DNA of 64,000 bases from an uncultured Flavobacteriales bacterium (GCA_913055685.1 CAJXKC010000002.1:496001-560000); one strand, 5' to 3'. Shown: positions 7,413-16,301, numbered from the stretch's first letter. Made by a program: numbers and translations. Notes: generated from the sequence alone by a model not told the origin.

Positions 7413-8200
7413 TTAGCATTAACACATATTTAAACACTTTGGCTTCCAATTATTTTATTAGTCATGGTTCTACTGAAAGAAATTCTATAAACACTTCATT
7501 AAGTGCTTTGAAAACCAACCTAAATGCACATTTTAAATCTGATATTTTATCAGTAGAAGTATTTGGTTCTTGGAAACGAGACACAACGCTCCCAAGAAAA
7601 TATGATAGTTATTCTGATGTTGATGTAATGATAATTTTTGATCATGACAGATTACAAAAAACACCGGAAACATACAGGAATTGGGTCAAAACGTTTGCGG
7701 AAACAAAATATACTAGGTCGGCTATTCAAAAAGATTTCCCAACGGTAAGGATAGATATGAATCACATCACTTTTGATTTGATCCCAACTAAAAAAACGAC
7801 ATGGTTATTAACTTCTTATCACATCCCTGATAAGAATAACAATTGGATGACAACGGAGCCTCACTCATTTACTAATACTGTTATTTCTACCAATACAAAT
7901 AATGGATCTAGAGTAAAACCGGTTCTTAGACTTATTAAGGCATGGAATACAAATAATGGTCGCCCATTCGACTCTTACCTTTTAGAAAAGCATGTTGCTG
8001 AGAACGTATGGTGGAGCTTTAATACAACAATAGAATCTGCCTTTTTTACAGCATGCAAGTCCTTATCAACTTGGAGTGGTACTACCTTCCAAAATCAGAA
8101 AGTCCAAACACTTCACAGTAATGTCGATTGGGTTAAGAGCTATCTTGAAAAGGATGATGTAGTGAAAGCAAAGCAATGGCTGCATAAAATTTTACCATAA
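7409..8200 (+). CDS. CD-NTase (SMODS-like) nucleotidyltransferase, putative cyclic oligonucleotide synthase
   Basis: The 263-residue protein has the polymerase-beta-type nucleotidyltransferase signature: GSWKRDT (Gly53-Ser54), then SDVDVMI with Asp70 and Asp72, and a third Asp at 123 in ITFDLIP. All three metal-binding acids are present, so it should be active. C-terminal helices (SRVKPVLRLIKAWNT onward) resemble the SMODS/OAS-type helical domain. Such enzymes make cyclic di- or trinucleotides in CBASS anti-phage defence. It is coupled to a four-TM gene and lies just downstream of a TIR gene. No Cap2/Cap3 or HORMA/TRIP13 genes are seen, so it would resemble a minimal CBASS. The product nucleotide cannot be predicted. 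Confidence 0.75.
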   Translation: MISINTYLNTLASNYFISHGSTERNSINTSLSALKTNLNAHFKSDILSVEVFGSWKRDTTLPRKYDSYSDVDVMIIFDHDRLQKTPETYRNWVKTFAETKYTRSAIQKDFPTVRIDMNHITFDLIPTKKTTWLLTSYHIPDKNNNWMTTEPHSFTNTVISTNTNNGSRVKPVLRLIKAWNTNNGRPFDSYLLEKHVAENVWWSFNTTIESAFFTACKSLSTWSGTTFQNQKVQTLHSNVDWVKSYLEKDDVVKAKQWLHKILP

Positions 8201-8212
8201 AAACGATTTAAC

Positions 8213-8446
8213 ATGGCAAAGAAAAATAATACAAGACACGTAGTTCCCAACCAAGATGGAGGCTGGAGCTCTAAAAAAGGTGGAGCGGATAGAGCTTCCA
8301 AAAACTTTGATACCAAAAAGCAGGCAGAGCAATGGTCAAGAGACCTTAGCCGTAAAGAAGGTTCAGAATTGGTGATTCATAAAAAAGATGGAACCATCCA
8401 AAAAAAGGACAGTCACGGAAACGATCCCTATCCACCAAAAGGATAA
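8213..8446 (+). CDS. DUF2188 family small protein
   Basis: A 77-residue basic, soluble protein matching DUF2188: RHVVPNQDGGWSSKKGGADR, then ASKNFDTKKQAEQW, SELVIHKKDGTIQKKDS and a GNDPYPPKG end. Function of the family is unknown; members often sit in mobile or defence regions. It follows the CD-NTase gene by 12 nt and precedes the AlbA_2 gene by 3 nt, so it is co-transcribed. Whether it belongs to the signalling module or to the restriction system is unclear. Confidence 0.8.
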   Translation: MAKKNNTRHVVPNQDGGWSSKKGGADRASKNFDTKKQAEQWSRDLSRKEGSELVIHKKDGTIQKKDSHGNDPYPPKG

Positions 8447-8449
8447 CCA

Positions 8450-9814
8450 ATGACCAATCAACTTACACCCAATGATATAAAAAGTGTTGTACAAGCAGGA
8501 GAAGGGTACAATGCTGAATTCAAAATAAAAGTCCCAAGTAAGGTTCGGGAGTTAACAGAGGAGGTATGTGCTTTTGCCAATGCGGCCGGGGGTGTATTAC
8601 TGATAGGCGTGAGTGATGACAATGTTATACATGGAGCCGTATTGGATAATGCCAAACGTTCTGCTATTCAGAATTCACTAAACGATATTAATCCGCATTT
8701 AGCTACCGAATTCTATTCCGTTGATGTTGATGGGAAAACCGTTTGGGTTATTGAAGTGAATTCGGGCATTCAAAAGCCTTACGCATTGTCTGGGGCCATT
8801 TTTGTTCGCCAAGGCCCAAACACGCAAAAACTTACTACAGTAGAGCAAATGCGCGATTTCTTTCAGCAATCAGATCGCATTTACTTTGATGAGGCACCCT
8901 GTCCAATGTTCGATATCCAAAAGGATATTGATCCAACCTGGTTTCAGGAATTCAGAACCAGAAGCGGTTTATCGTCAGCGGTAAGTCAGGCGCAAATCAT
9001 AGGCAACTTGAGATTGCTCTTGCCAGATGGTCAACCTAAGAATGGAGCAGCCTTGTTTTTCGGGCGTGAGCCTGAGTCTTTTATTGATACTGCAATTGTG
9101 CGCTGTATTGCCTTTGACGGCACTACCAAAACACAAATAATAGATGACAAGGCTTTTGGTGGTCCGTTATACCACCAATATGAACAGGCTATGCGATGGC
9201 TTAAGAGCAAATTGTCTGTCCGGTATGAAATTGAAGGTGGTGGACCGAGAAAAGAAATTTGGGAAATTCCAGAAACAGCATTTAAGGAGGCCATTATTAA
9301 CGCGCTTTCCCACCGCGACTACTATGACAAAGGTGCAAAGATCACCATTGAACTGTTTGCCGATAGAGTGGAGATAAGTAACCCTGGTGGTTTGACAAGT
9401 GCTATTTCACCCCGTGAATTTGGGACGAAAAGTCATAGCCGAAATCCATTGATCTTTGGATTGTTCGTCCGAATTCAAATGGTAGAGCAAGTGGGCTCGG
9501 GTATAGGCCGAATCAAAGATCTCATTAAAGCAGCTGGACTACCAGAACCCCAATTTAAAACAGACGGAATATTCACGGTCGTTCTCCACAGGGCTGTGGA
9601 AGAAACTGTGGAAGAAACTGTGGGAGAAACTGTGGAAATCATCTTGAATGCGATGAGGAAGAATCCTAAAGTGACTGCAAAAAACTTGGAAGAATTAACA
9701 GGATTGAAACGTCGGGGGGTTGAATACCACATAGATAAACTGAAAAAAGAAGGTCGCATAAAAAGGCATGGACCTACTAAGGGCGGGTACTGGGAAGTGC
9801 TTGGTGAAAAATAG
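8450..9814 (+). CDS. AlbA_2 / HATPase_c_4 / winged-helix protein (Schlafen-AAA-like)
   Basis: This 454-residue protein has an N-terminal AlbA_2 (Schlafen AAA_4) domain (about 10-125: EGYNAEFKIKVPSKVRELTE, AFANAAGGVLLIGVSDD). A GHKL-type ATPase-like C-terminal module follows (about 275-385: KEAIINALSHRDY, VEISNPGGL, MVEQVGSGIGRIKDLI). It ends in a winged helix (about 400-450: NPKVTAKNLEELTGLKRRGV). A short acidic tandem repeat (VEETVEETVGETVE) links the last two parts. Such proteins are common companions of type I R-M loci and are thought to regulate transcription or defence, but none is well defined. It lies 6 nt before hsdR. Confidence 0.85.
   Translation: MTNQLTPNDIKSVVQAGEGYNAEFKIKVPSKVRELTEEVCAFANAAGGVLLIGVSDDNVIHGAVLDNAKRSAIQNSLNDINPHLATEFYSVDVDGKTVWVIEVNSGIQKPYALSGAIFVRQGPNTQKLTTVEQMRDFFQQSDRIYFDEAPCPMFDIQKDIDPTWFQEFRTRSGLSSAVSQAQIIGNLRLLLPDGQPKNGAALFFGREPESFIDTAIVRCIAFDGTTKTQIIDDKAFGGPLYHQYEQAMRWLKSKLSVRYEIEGGGPRKEIWEIPETAFKEAIINALSHRDYYDKGAKITIELFADRVEISNPGGLTSAISPREFGTKSHSRNPLIFGLFVRIQMVEQVGSGIGRIKDLIKAAGLPEPQFKTDGIFTVVLHRAVEETVEETVGETVEIILNAMRKNPKVTAKNLEELTGLKRRGVEYHIDKLKKEGRIKRHGPTKGGYWEVLGEK
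9594..9642 (+). repeat. Short in-frame tandem repeat inside the AlbA_2/HATPase gene
   Basis: Units close to GTGGAAGAAACT repeat in tandem (12-nt period, slightly degenerate) and encode VEETVEETVGETVE between the ATPase-like and winged-helix parts. The unit is a multiple of three, so slippage would change linker length without breaking the frame. Confidence 0.7.
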
Positions 9815-9820
9815 GATAGC

Positions 9821-12800
9821 ATGGAAACACCATCATTTATAGAAGATCACATCTCTCAGATTCCAGCCTTAAAGCTGTTGATGAATTTAGGTTGGAAGTA
9901 CCTAACGCCGGATCAAGCTTTGGAACTAAGAGGGCAGCGTACTTCCAACGTACTGCTCGAGGAAGTTTTAAGGACTCAACTGAAAAAGATCAATAGAATA
10001 GAGTATCGACAAAAGGAATTTCCCTTTTCGGAAATCAATATCAATAATGCTATTCTGGCCTTACGGGATCTCCCTGTCCAGGACGGTTTTCTTTCGGCCA
10101 ATAAGTTTTACTATGAGCTCATTACGCTAGGGAAAAGCTTCGAGCAAACAGTATTGGGAGACAAAAAGAGTTTTTCCTTCAAATACATAGATTGGGAAAG
10201 ACCTGAGAATAATGTTTTCCACGTAAGTGAAGAGTTCAGCGTGGTTCGCCATGAGCGCAATGATCATTACCGGCCCGATATAGTTCTTTTCGTGAACGGG
10301 ATCCCTATGGTGGTGGTGGAGTGTAAGAGTCCGAAAATAAAGGACCCCATCGATAAAGCCATAGAGCAGCATCTCCGTAATCAGCAAGAAGACGGCATCC
10401 GCTCGCTATATCATTATTCCAATCTTACCCTGGCTTTGGCTACCAATGATGCCCGCTATGGGACTACCGGAACACCTAAAGAGTTTTGGAGTGTTTGGAA
10501 GGAGGTATTCAAGCGAAAGGAAGAGTTAATAGAGTGGGAAGAGCAAATTAAAGAGGCTAAGAACAGGCAGCTCCCAAATGATGAACGGACAGCCTTGTTT
10601 CAGGAGCGTTTTAGAAACGTTTGGACCTATTTTGAGAAACTTGAAGCCAATGATCAAGCTATAAGCGAACAAGATAAATTGCTTTTCAGCCTTTGTCATC
10701 CCACACGTCTGTTAGATCTTATTTTCAATTTCACCCTCTATGATGATGGGATTAAAAAAATTGCCCGCTACCAGCAGTATTACGCGGTAAGAAATACCCT
10801 TAGGAAAATACTGAAGACGGATGCTGCAGGACGACATCAGGGTGGGGTTATTTGGCATACGCAAGGCAGTGGAAAATCCTTAACCATGGCCATGCTCGCC
10901 CAACTTATTGCATCCAATCCGAAAATTAAAAACCCAAAGATTCTGTTGGTAACTGACAGGATTGATTTGGATGACCAGATTACCGAAACCTTTAAAAAGT
11001 GCAATGTTCCGGTTGAAAATGCACAAACAGGAAAACACCTGGTAGAATTAATCAAAAGCCCTGGAGATGCTGTAATAACTACTTTAATTCACAAGTTTGA
11101 AGCTGCTGTAAATCAATCGAAAGAGGGATTTGACTCTTCGGAGATATTTGTATTAATCGATGAAGGGCACCGCTCGCAATATGGGACCTTTAACGTGAAA
11201 ATGCAGAAGGTATTTCCAAACGCTTGCTTTATTGCATTTACCGGTACGCCATTGATGAAAAAGGAGAAAAGCACGGCCAGTAAATTCGGAGGAATCATTG
11301 ATGTGTACTCTATCACCGATGCGGTTGAAGACGGTGCTGTAGTCCCACTACTTTACGAAGGAAGACATAACCTGATTGAAGTCAATGAAAAACCATTAGA
11401 CTCTTTCTTTGATCGGGTTTCAGAGCCATTAACAGAATACGGTAAGGCCAATCTGAAGAGAAAGTACAGCTCTAAGAATGTCCTTAATAAGGCGGATCAG
11501 GTCATCTACGCCCGAGCTTGGGATATCAGTGAGCACTATACCCAAAACGTACAGGGTATCACATTTGGTGGACTAAAAGCCAAAGGTCAATTGGTGGCCC
11601 CGAATAAAACCACAGCTATTAAATACCGTGAATACCTCAAGGAAATTGGAAAGGTAAGCTGCGAGGTATTGATCTCCGCACCTGATGTGCGGGAGAACTA
11701 TGATGATGCTTTTGAAGAGAGCGAAGATCTGGTATTGAAGTTTTGGAAGAGCGTGATGGACAAATACAACAAGGCAGAGACCTATGAGAAATTTGTAATC
11801 AACTCGTTTAAGAAGCAAGAGCATCCGGAAATTATTATTGTGGTGGACAAGTTGCTAACCGGATTTGATGCACCCAATAATTACGTGTTGTATCTCACCC
11901 GGCCACTGAGAGAGCATACTTTACTCCAGGCCATTGCACGGGTTAATCGTTTGGCACCGGGAAAAGAGCATGGAATTATCATTGATTATTACGGTAACCT
12001 AGAGCACCTTGATACCGCTTTAGCAACCTATTCCGGTGATGATGAGTACGATCAGGATGATCTTCAAGGAACAGTCACCAATATCAATGAAGAAATAAAA
12101 AAGCTACCTCAAGCGCATTCAGAGGTTTGGGATCTCTTCAAGACCATTGCCAACAAATACGATGAAACGGCCTATGAGGAAATGTTAGCGGATGAGGCCA
12201 TTCGTCATACTTTTTATGAGAAGGTATCCGCTTTCGTTCGATTGTTGAAACTGGCGCTTTCCAGTTTTGATTTTGCGACCAAAACTCCAGAACAACAAAT
12301 CCTCAAGTATAAAAAGGATGCAAAGTTCTTCCTGGGTCTAAGGGTTTCTGTGAAAAGGAGATATTCCGATGATATCGATTACAAAGAGTATGAGCCACAG
12401 GTACAGAAACTGATCGACAAGCATATTACCACCAATGGTGAGGTATTGCGATTAACGGAGTTGGTCAACATTTTCAACCAGGAAGAACGGGAGCAGGAGT
12501 TGGAAAAGCTCACCAGTAAAGCGGCCAAAGCTGATCATATTTCCAGCCGGACCGTGAAGGCAATTAATGTGAAAATGAATGAAGACCCGGTGTTCTTTAA
12601 AAAGTTGTCAAAACTTATCCGGGAGACGATCCAGGATTATCATCAGCACCGAATTGACGAGGCAGAATATTTGAGAAAAGCAAAGGCCTTTGAAGATCAG
12701 TTCTTGAACGGACGTCAGGACAATATTCCAGAATCTCTACGTGGCGATGAGACGGGTATTGCCTACTACAATTTGATTTCAGAGATTTTTGAAACAGAGC

Positions 12801-13051
12801 TCAAATCGGAAATAGATATCGCAGCAGAGATGGCCAAGGGAGCGGAGAATGTCATTAAATCATTGGTTTACGAAGGAGGTAAGCTAATTGTTGACTGGCA
12901 AAACAAATCTGACCTGGAGGGGCAGATTAGAATTGCCATCGATGACTATGTCTTTGATCTCAAATCCAAATATGACAAAGAGTTTTCCTTTGATAAGATA
13001 GATCAGTTTGTGGAGGAAGCCCTGAATGTTGCGAGAATAAAGTTTGTTTGA
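9821..13051 (+). CDS. hsdR: Type I restriction endonuclease subunit HsdR
   Basis: HsdR is the ATP-dependent translocase and nuclease of type I systems: it pulls DNA through the complex and cuts far from the site. The 1076-residue product has the PD-(D/E)xK nuclease near the N-terminus (Asp153 in YRPDIV and ECK at 167-169). The helicase motor follows, with Walker A QGSGKS at 348-353, DEGH at 447-450 and motif III FTGTPL. Helicase motif V/VI regions (DKLLTGFDAP, LLQAIARVNR) and a helical C-terminal assembly domain complete it. All motifs appear intact, so the enzyme is probably functional. It is separated from hsdM and hsdS by six inserted genes. Confidence 0.95.
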   Translation: METPSFIEDHISQIPALKLLMNLGWKYLTPDQALELRGQRTSNVLLEEVLRTQLKKINRIEYRQKEFPFSEININNAILALRDLPVQDGFLSANKFYYELITLGKSFEQTVLGDKKSFSFKYIDWERPENNVFHVSEEFSVVRHERNDHYRPDIVLFVNGIPMVVVECKSPKIKDPIDKAIEQHLRNQQEDGIRSLYHYSNLTLALATNDARYGTTGTPKEFWSVWKEVFKRKEELIEWEEQIKEAKNRQLPNDERTALFQERFRNVWTYFEKLEANDQAISEQDKLLFSLCHPTRLLDLIFNFTLYDDGIKKIARYQQYYAVRNTLRKILKTDAAGRHQGGVIWHTQGSGKSLTMAMLAQLIASNPKIKNPKILLVTDRIDLDDQITETFKKCNVPVENAQTGKHLVELIKSPGDAVITTLIHKFEAAVNQSKEGFDSSEIFVLIDEGHRSQYGTFNVKMQKVFPNACFIAFTGTPLMKKEKSTASKFGGIIDVYSITDAVEDGAVVPLLYEGRHNLIEVNEKPLDSFFDRVSEPLTEYGKANLKRKYSSKNVLNKADQVIYARAWDISEHYTQNVQGITFGGLKAKGQLVAPNKTTAIKYREYLKEIGKVSCEVLISAPDVRENYDDAFEESEDLVLKFWKSVMDKYNKAETYEKFVINSFKKQEHPEIIIVVDKLLTGFDAPNNYVLYLTRPLREHTLLQAIARVNRLAPGKEHGIIIDYYGNLEHLDTALATYSGDDEYDQDDLQGTVTNINEEIKKLPQAHSEVWDLFKTIANKYDETAYEEMLADEAIRHTFYEKVSAFVRLLKLALSSFDFATKTPEQQILKYKKDAKFFLGLRVSVKRRYSDDIDYKEYEPQVQKLIDKHITTNGEVLRLTELVNIFNQEEREQELEKLTSKAAKADHISSRTVKAINVKMNEDPVFFKKLSKLIRETIQDYHQHRIDEAEYLRKAKAFEDQFLNGRQDNIPESLRGDETGIAYYNLISEIFETELKSEIDIAAEMAKGAENVIKSLVYEGGKLIVDWQNKSDLEGQIRIAIDDYVFDLKSKYDKEFSFDKIDQFVEEALNVARIKFV

Positions 13052-13059
13052 GTTTGTCA

Positions 13060-13752
13060 ATGCATCAGATAAAATATGGCAGTCAGCTTATTGATTATGA
13101 GCTGATTCATCGTGATCGCAAATCACTTGGAATCAAAGTGTATCCTGATTGCAGCGTAAGGGTGTTTGCCCCGCAGGATAGTTCATTGGAGAAGGTAGAG
13201 TCCAAGGTCCATGAAAAAGCACGTTGGATAATAAAGCAGCAGAATGAATTTCTCTCTTATCATCCACTCACGCCACCAAGGCAATTTGTAAATGGCGAAA
13301 CCCATCTGTACTTAGGCAGGCAATATCGATTAAGGATTGAATTGGGTACGGAAAAAGGTATAAAGCTTTTTCGGGGTAGGTTATTAGTAGGTGCCCCGGA
13401 CCAAAAAGATGTGGAGCGTATTATCAATGACTGGTACCGCGAAAAGGCCAAGAATCATTTTAAAGATATCTTGGAGAGGACTTTTCCTAAATTCAAGAAG
13501 TATTCCATTCCTTTTCCGGAGCTTTCGATTCGTCACATGCCTACTAGGTGGGGTAGTTGCACACCAAAAGGAAAGGTTATCCTCAATCCGGAGCTGGTAA
13601 AGGCTCCTAAAGGCTGTATAGAGTATGTAATCATACATGAACTCTGCCACCTGATTGAACATAACCATACTAAAGCCTTCTATGATTTACAAGAAACCAT
13701 CTTTCCGGAATGGAAAAAATGGAAAGAACGGTTGGAATATCAGTTGGTCTAA
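13060..13752 (+). CDS. YgjP-like (DUF45) zinc metallopeptidase family protein
   Basis: About 230 residues with the zinc-binding HELCHLIEHNH motif near the C-terminus and the MPTRWGSC stretch that marks the DUF45/YgjP family. The N-terminal half is beta-rich (SLGIKVYPDCSVRVFAP). Members are frequent at the end of type I R-M operons in many phyla. Possible roles are proteolytic control of HsdR or processing of DNA-bound protein, neither shown. I chose ATG 13060, just after the hsdR stop at 13051. A TTG at 13048 overlapping that stop is an alternative. It converges with the next gene, 7 nt away. Confidence 0.85.
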   Translation: MHQIKYGSQLIDYELIHRDRKSLGIKVYPDCSVRVFAPQDSSLEKVESKVHEKARWIIKQQNEFLSYHPLTPPRQFVNGETHLYLGRQYRLRIELGTEKGIKLFRGRLLVGAPDQKDVERIINDWYREKAKNHFKDILERTFPKFKKYSIPFPELSIRHMPTRWGSCTPKGKVILNPELVKAPKGCIEYVIIHELCHLIEHNHTKAFYDLQETIFPEWKKWKERLEYQLV

Positions 13753-13759
13753 GTGATTA

Positions 13760-14473
13760 TTACCCCAGTATCTCCTCCAAATACATCAAATCTGCCTCAA
13801 ACGTCTTCCAGGAATAGGAGCAATCCTGATTTTCGTCTGAATCTTGGTCGAAATCTTCCTCGTATTCCTCAAAATCGTCCGCATCCTCCCAACTTTCATC
13901 TGAATCTGAAGCGAAAGGATATATATTGTCCCGCATTTGGTCCAATTGTCCCACCCATTCTTCTGTTTTGGCAATTAATTCCTTGAGAATGTCCAAGCAA
14001 TCGTCCCATTCGTCCAGTTGATGAATGCGGACATAGTCGGACAGTGTTTCTTCGTACCGGGACAATTGACTTTGCATGGTTAAGATGTCCTGATAGGTGC
14101 AAGGGACGGCACCATCTGAGTAACGGTTCATCAGTTTGAGTTGAAGGGACGCCCATTTTTGGATAGGTAGAAGAATTTTCCGCAGCTCAATACCTTTGGA
14201 TCGGTTTTGATCAATAGACTGATTTCGTCTCATTTCAAGCTCCTTTTCTTGTTGGGCCAGTTTTTTAAGCTCTAGTTCATGCTGTAGCTCCATTTTTCTC
14301 ATTTCCAATTGAATAGAGGGGTCTACATTATTGGTTTGATTGGCGGTTGATTTCCTGGATTTCTCTTGAAGCCATCTGGCCACCGTGCTTTTGCCAATAC
14401 CGAGTTGGTAGGCGATTTCACGAATAGATTTTCCTTGTTTGCTGAGTTGTAGGGCTTGTTCTTTTTGGTTCAT
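13760..14473 (-). CDS. Coiled-coil HTH DNA-binding protein with acidic tail, unknown role
   Basis: The N-terminus is a resolvase/transposase-type helix-turn-helix (QGKSIREIAYQLGIGKSTVARWLQ is the readable core, residues 14-37). A long charged coiled coil follows (about 55-90), then a helical middle. The tail is strongly acidic (about residues 190-225: runs such as DESWEDADDFEEYEEDF). There is no catalytic motif. The HTH resembles those of small terminase-like or transposase-associated proteins, but no partner is present. The acidic tail could mimic DNA or contact another protein. It is the last minus-strand gene of the element's core block, 89 nt from the DUF3987 gene. Confidence 0.6.
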   Translation of the reverse strand: MNQKEQALQLSKQGKSIREIAYQLGIGKSTVARWLQEKSRKSTANQTNNVDPSIQLEMRKMELQHELELKKLAQQEKELEMRRNQSIDQNRSKGIELRKILLPIQKWASLQLKLMNRYSDGAVPCTYQDILTMQSQLSRYEETLSDYVRIHQLDEWDDCLDILKELIAKTEEWVGQLDQMRDNIYPFASDSDESWEDADDFEEYEEDFDQDSDENQDCSYSWKTFEADLMYLEEILG

Positions 14474-14562
14474 AGTATCAAAATTGAATGGTTGATCAAT
14501 TGAGTTTTTGATAATTTGAGCATTTCAGGGGGCAGATTTGAAGTGATCATTTGATCAAAAGA
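14474..14562. promoter_or_regulatory. GATC cluster between two element genes
   Basis: GATC tetramers occur at 14494, 14545, 14553 and 14561, the last three exactly 8 bp apart within units GATCATTT, GATCAAAA and GATCATTG. Two lie in TTGATCAA palindromes (14492-14499, 14551-14558). They precede the coiled-coil HTH gene on the minus strand and could be binding sites for it or for another element regulator. No assignable promoter box was found here. Confidence 0.35.
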
Positions 14563-15954
14563 TCATTGACTCATGTGCTCATTCTGGTCCCTGTAGAGTT
14601 TGCGATATCGTCCGTGTCCAAGTCGCTCAAAGGGACCCTGGACCAAGTATCGGGTTATGGTTGGAGCAGATAGCTTCAGTGATTTTCCCACTTTATTGGC
14701 TTCATTCTTTGTGAACTCAAGGGGTAGCTTTTCAATGAACTGTTCCATTCTTCGGTGTTTCATGGACTGATCATGGTTTTTAGGCATGTCGGCCATATGG
14801 ATCAGGCTATGTTGAATGGTGTGCAAGGTGATTTGCATTGCCGTTTCCAGGTCCCTGGGATGGACTAATCCATCTGGTTTTTCCCTTTTGGTACCATCAA
14901 TAAACCACCTGATAGAGGAGAGGACCATCGTAATCCGAAAAGCTATTAGCCCGCTACGGTGAATGGTGGCTAAAACTCGCTCCCCCGTTTCGGAGTAGTA
15001 GATCTTGGTATAGTGGCTGAAGAACTTTACAAAGTGATCCTGCATTCGCTTGTCCAATCTCCATTGTATGCCTTCCTGCTGGGCTTTCAGAAACTGAAAT
15101 AAGTCCAGCAATTGCTGTCCCATGTCCTCAAAAAGCTGTCCCGGGACGTCCATTTCATGTGCAAAGACGTTTCGGAACTGTGGGACACTACGCATAGTGT
15201 AATACATGAATCGACTAAAAAGTCCATTCTCCGTATTTGGAATAAGCCTTTTAAACTGACCATTCGTACCAGTGAGTAGGGCACTTAATCTCGGTTCCTC
15301 TACCACCAGGTACTCCTTATTGGTTCTTCGTTGCATCTCTACTGACTCATGATGAAAGGCGCATCGTAAAATGTCACTAAAGTTTCCCCAATCCTGGGTG
15401 AGCGAGTTGGCTAGTGTATCCGCTTCTGTGCTAAAGAGGATCCCCATCTCATCATTTTCAGCAAGGGTGTTGATAAAGGAGCTGGCTGAATTGTTCGCCG
15501 GTATAAATAGCAGCTTTTGTTTTGGTGGTGGAGGAAGCTCGGACAGATCCTGGTTATTGACTTTTAACTCCGCTTTGTTTTGTTCGTAGCGGTTGATCTC
15601 GTCCTGACTTTTGGTAATTCGTTCACGGTGAATATGTTTACCCAATAACCTGAGGTGATTTAATATTCCTTTACCGGCACCTGCCGGAGCATCTACGAAG
15701 GTGAACAGGTGAGGGTAGACCATCCTATTGTCATAGATGCCAAAGATATTGGGTAGACACCCTGAAATAACGGTAATAGCACCTAGTAAAAGCACATCGC
15801 GTTCTTGTCTGTTATTAGCAATCTCCAGAAGTTGAGAGAGGCAAGCAGGCAGGTTCTTATATATTTCAGGAGTAAACATCCCATCGATGTGCTGGACGGG
15901 TGTTGGGACGAAGAAACTGTCCTCCCTGGAAAGGTCGTATTGTGCGGCTTTCAT
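14563..15954 (-). CDS. DUF3987 protein (primase/helicase-like P-loop ATPase of mobile elements)
   Basis: DUF3987 proteins are frequent in Bacteroidota integrative elements and are thought to be replicative helicase or primase-helicase relatives. The 463-residue product has a Walker A-like AGAGKG (residues 91-96, after VDAPAG), a KLLFIPANNSASSFINTL segment and a Walker B-like ILFSTEADTL. A SALLTGTNGQFKRL sensor-like stretch and an FSRFMYY arginine segment follow. There is no separate primase domain. A winged-helix-like segment (NEANKVGKSLKLSAPTITRY) lies near the end. Its start overlaps the stop of the upstream HTH gene by 4 nt. It may allow replication of the excised element. Confidence 0.78.
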   Translation of the reverse strand: MKAAQYDLSREDSFFVPTPVQHIDGMFTPEIYKNLPACLSQLLEIANNRQERDVLLLGAITVISGCLPNIFGIYDNRMVYPHLFTFVDAPAGAGKGILNHLRLLGKHIHRERITKSQDEINRYEQNKAELKVNNQDLSELPPPPKQKLLFIPANNSASSFINTLAENDEMGILFSTEADTLANSLTQDWGNFSDILRCAFHHESVEMQRRTNKEYLVVEEPRLSALLTGTNGQFKRLIPNTENGLFSRFMYYTMRSVPQFRNVFAHEMDVPGQLFEDMGQQLLDLFQFLKAQQEGIQWRLDKRMQDHFVKFFSHYTKIYYSETGERVLATIHRSGLIAFRITMVLSSIRWFIDGTKREKPDGLVHPRDLETAMQITLHTIQHSLIHMADMPKNHDQSMKHRRMEQFIEKLPLEFTKNEANKVGKSLKLSAPTITRYLVQGPFERLGHGRYRKLYRDQNEHMSQ

Positions 15955-16301
15955 TTCTTAAGGGGATTATTTCGGGTATAAAGTCGGCCTTCCTTGGAGA
16001 AGTGCGTCATTTCGTTTTGCTTTCCCCGGTTTAGCCAATCGTCCAGGTCGCCACGTCTGAAAAGAATTTTCTTCCCATTCTTGTAGAAAGGGACCTTCCG
16101 CTTACTGGTTAAAGTATAGAGGGTCTGCTTCGCAATATGGAGGTATGCGGCGGCCTGATCCGCGTTCAATACCTCCTCTCGTTGATCCTGCTCAACTTGT
16201 AGATTCTTGAGTTGAAGTTGGTGTTGTTGTAAAGCTGTTTGAACAGCCTCTGTCACCAGGTCGGTGATGAATGCTTCGAAATGAGAAAATGTTTTATCCA
16301 T
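15951..16301 (-). CDS. Helix-turn-helix (MerR/excisionase-fold) DNA-binding protein
   Basis: A 116-residue protein with an N-terminal helix rich in Gln (about 15-45) and a C-terminal excisionase-type wHTH: VLNADQAAAYLHIAKQTLYT, then KVPFYKNGKKILFRRGDLDD. This family is the usual partner of DUF3987 genes in Bacteroidota elements and is likely a regulator of excision or replication. It is coupled to the DUF3987 gene by an ATGA-type overlap. It is preceded by a 267-nt interval that should contain its promoter, though no clear TAnnTTTG box was found there. Confidence 0.8.
   Translation of the reverse strand: MDKTFSHFEAFITDLVTEAVQTALQQHQLQLKNLQVEQDQREEVLNADQAAAYLHIAKQTLYTLTSKRKVPFYKNGKKILFRRGDLDDWLNRGKQNEMTHFSKEGRLYTRNNPLKK

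Noticed and set aside
13753-14156. Several open frames on both strands across 13753-14156
   Set aside because: They are shadows of the Asp/Glu-rich tail of the coiled-coil HTH gene, whose biased codons keep other frames open. No family resemblance and no room for starts.
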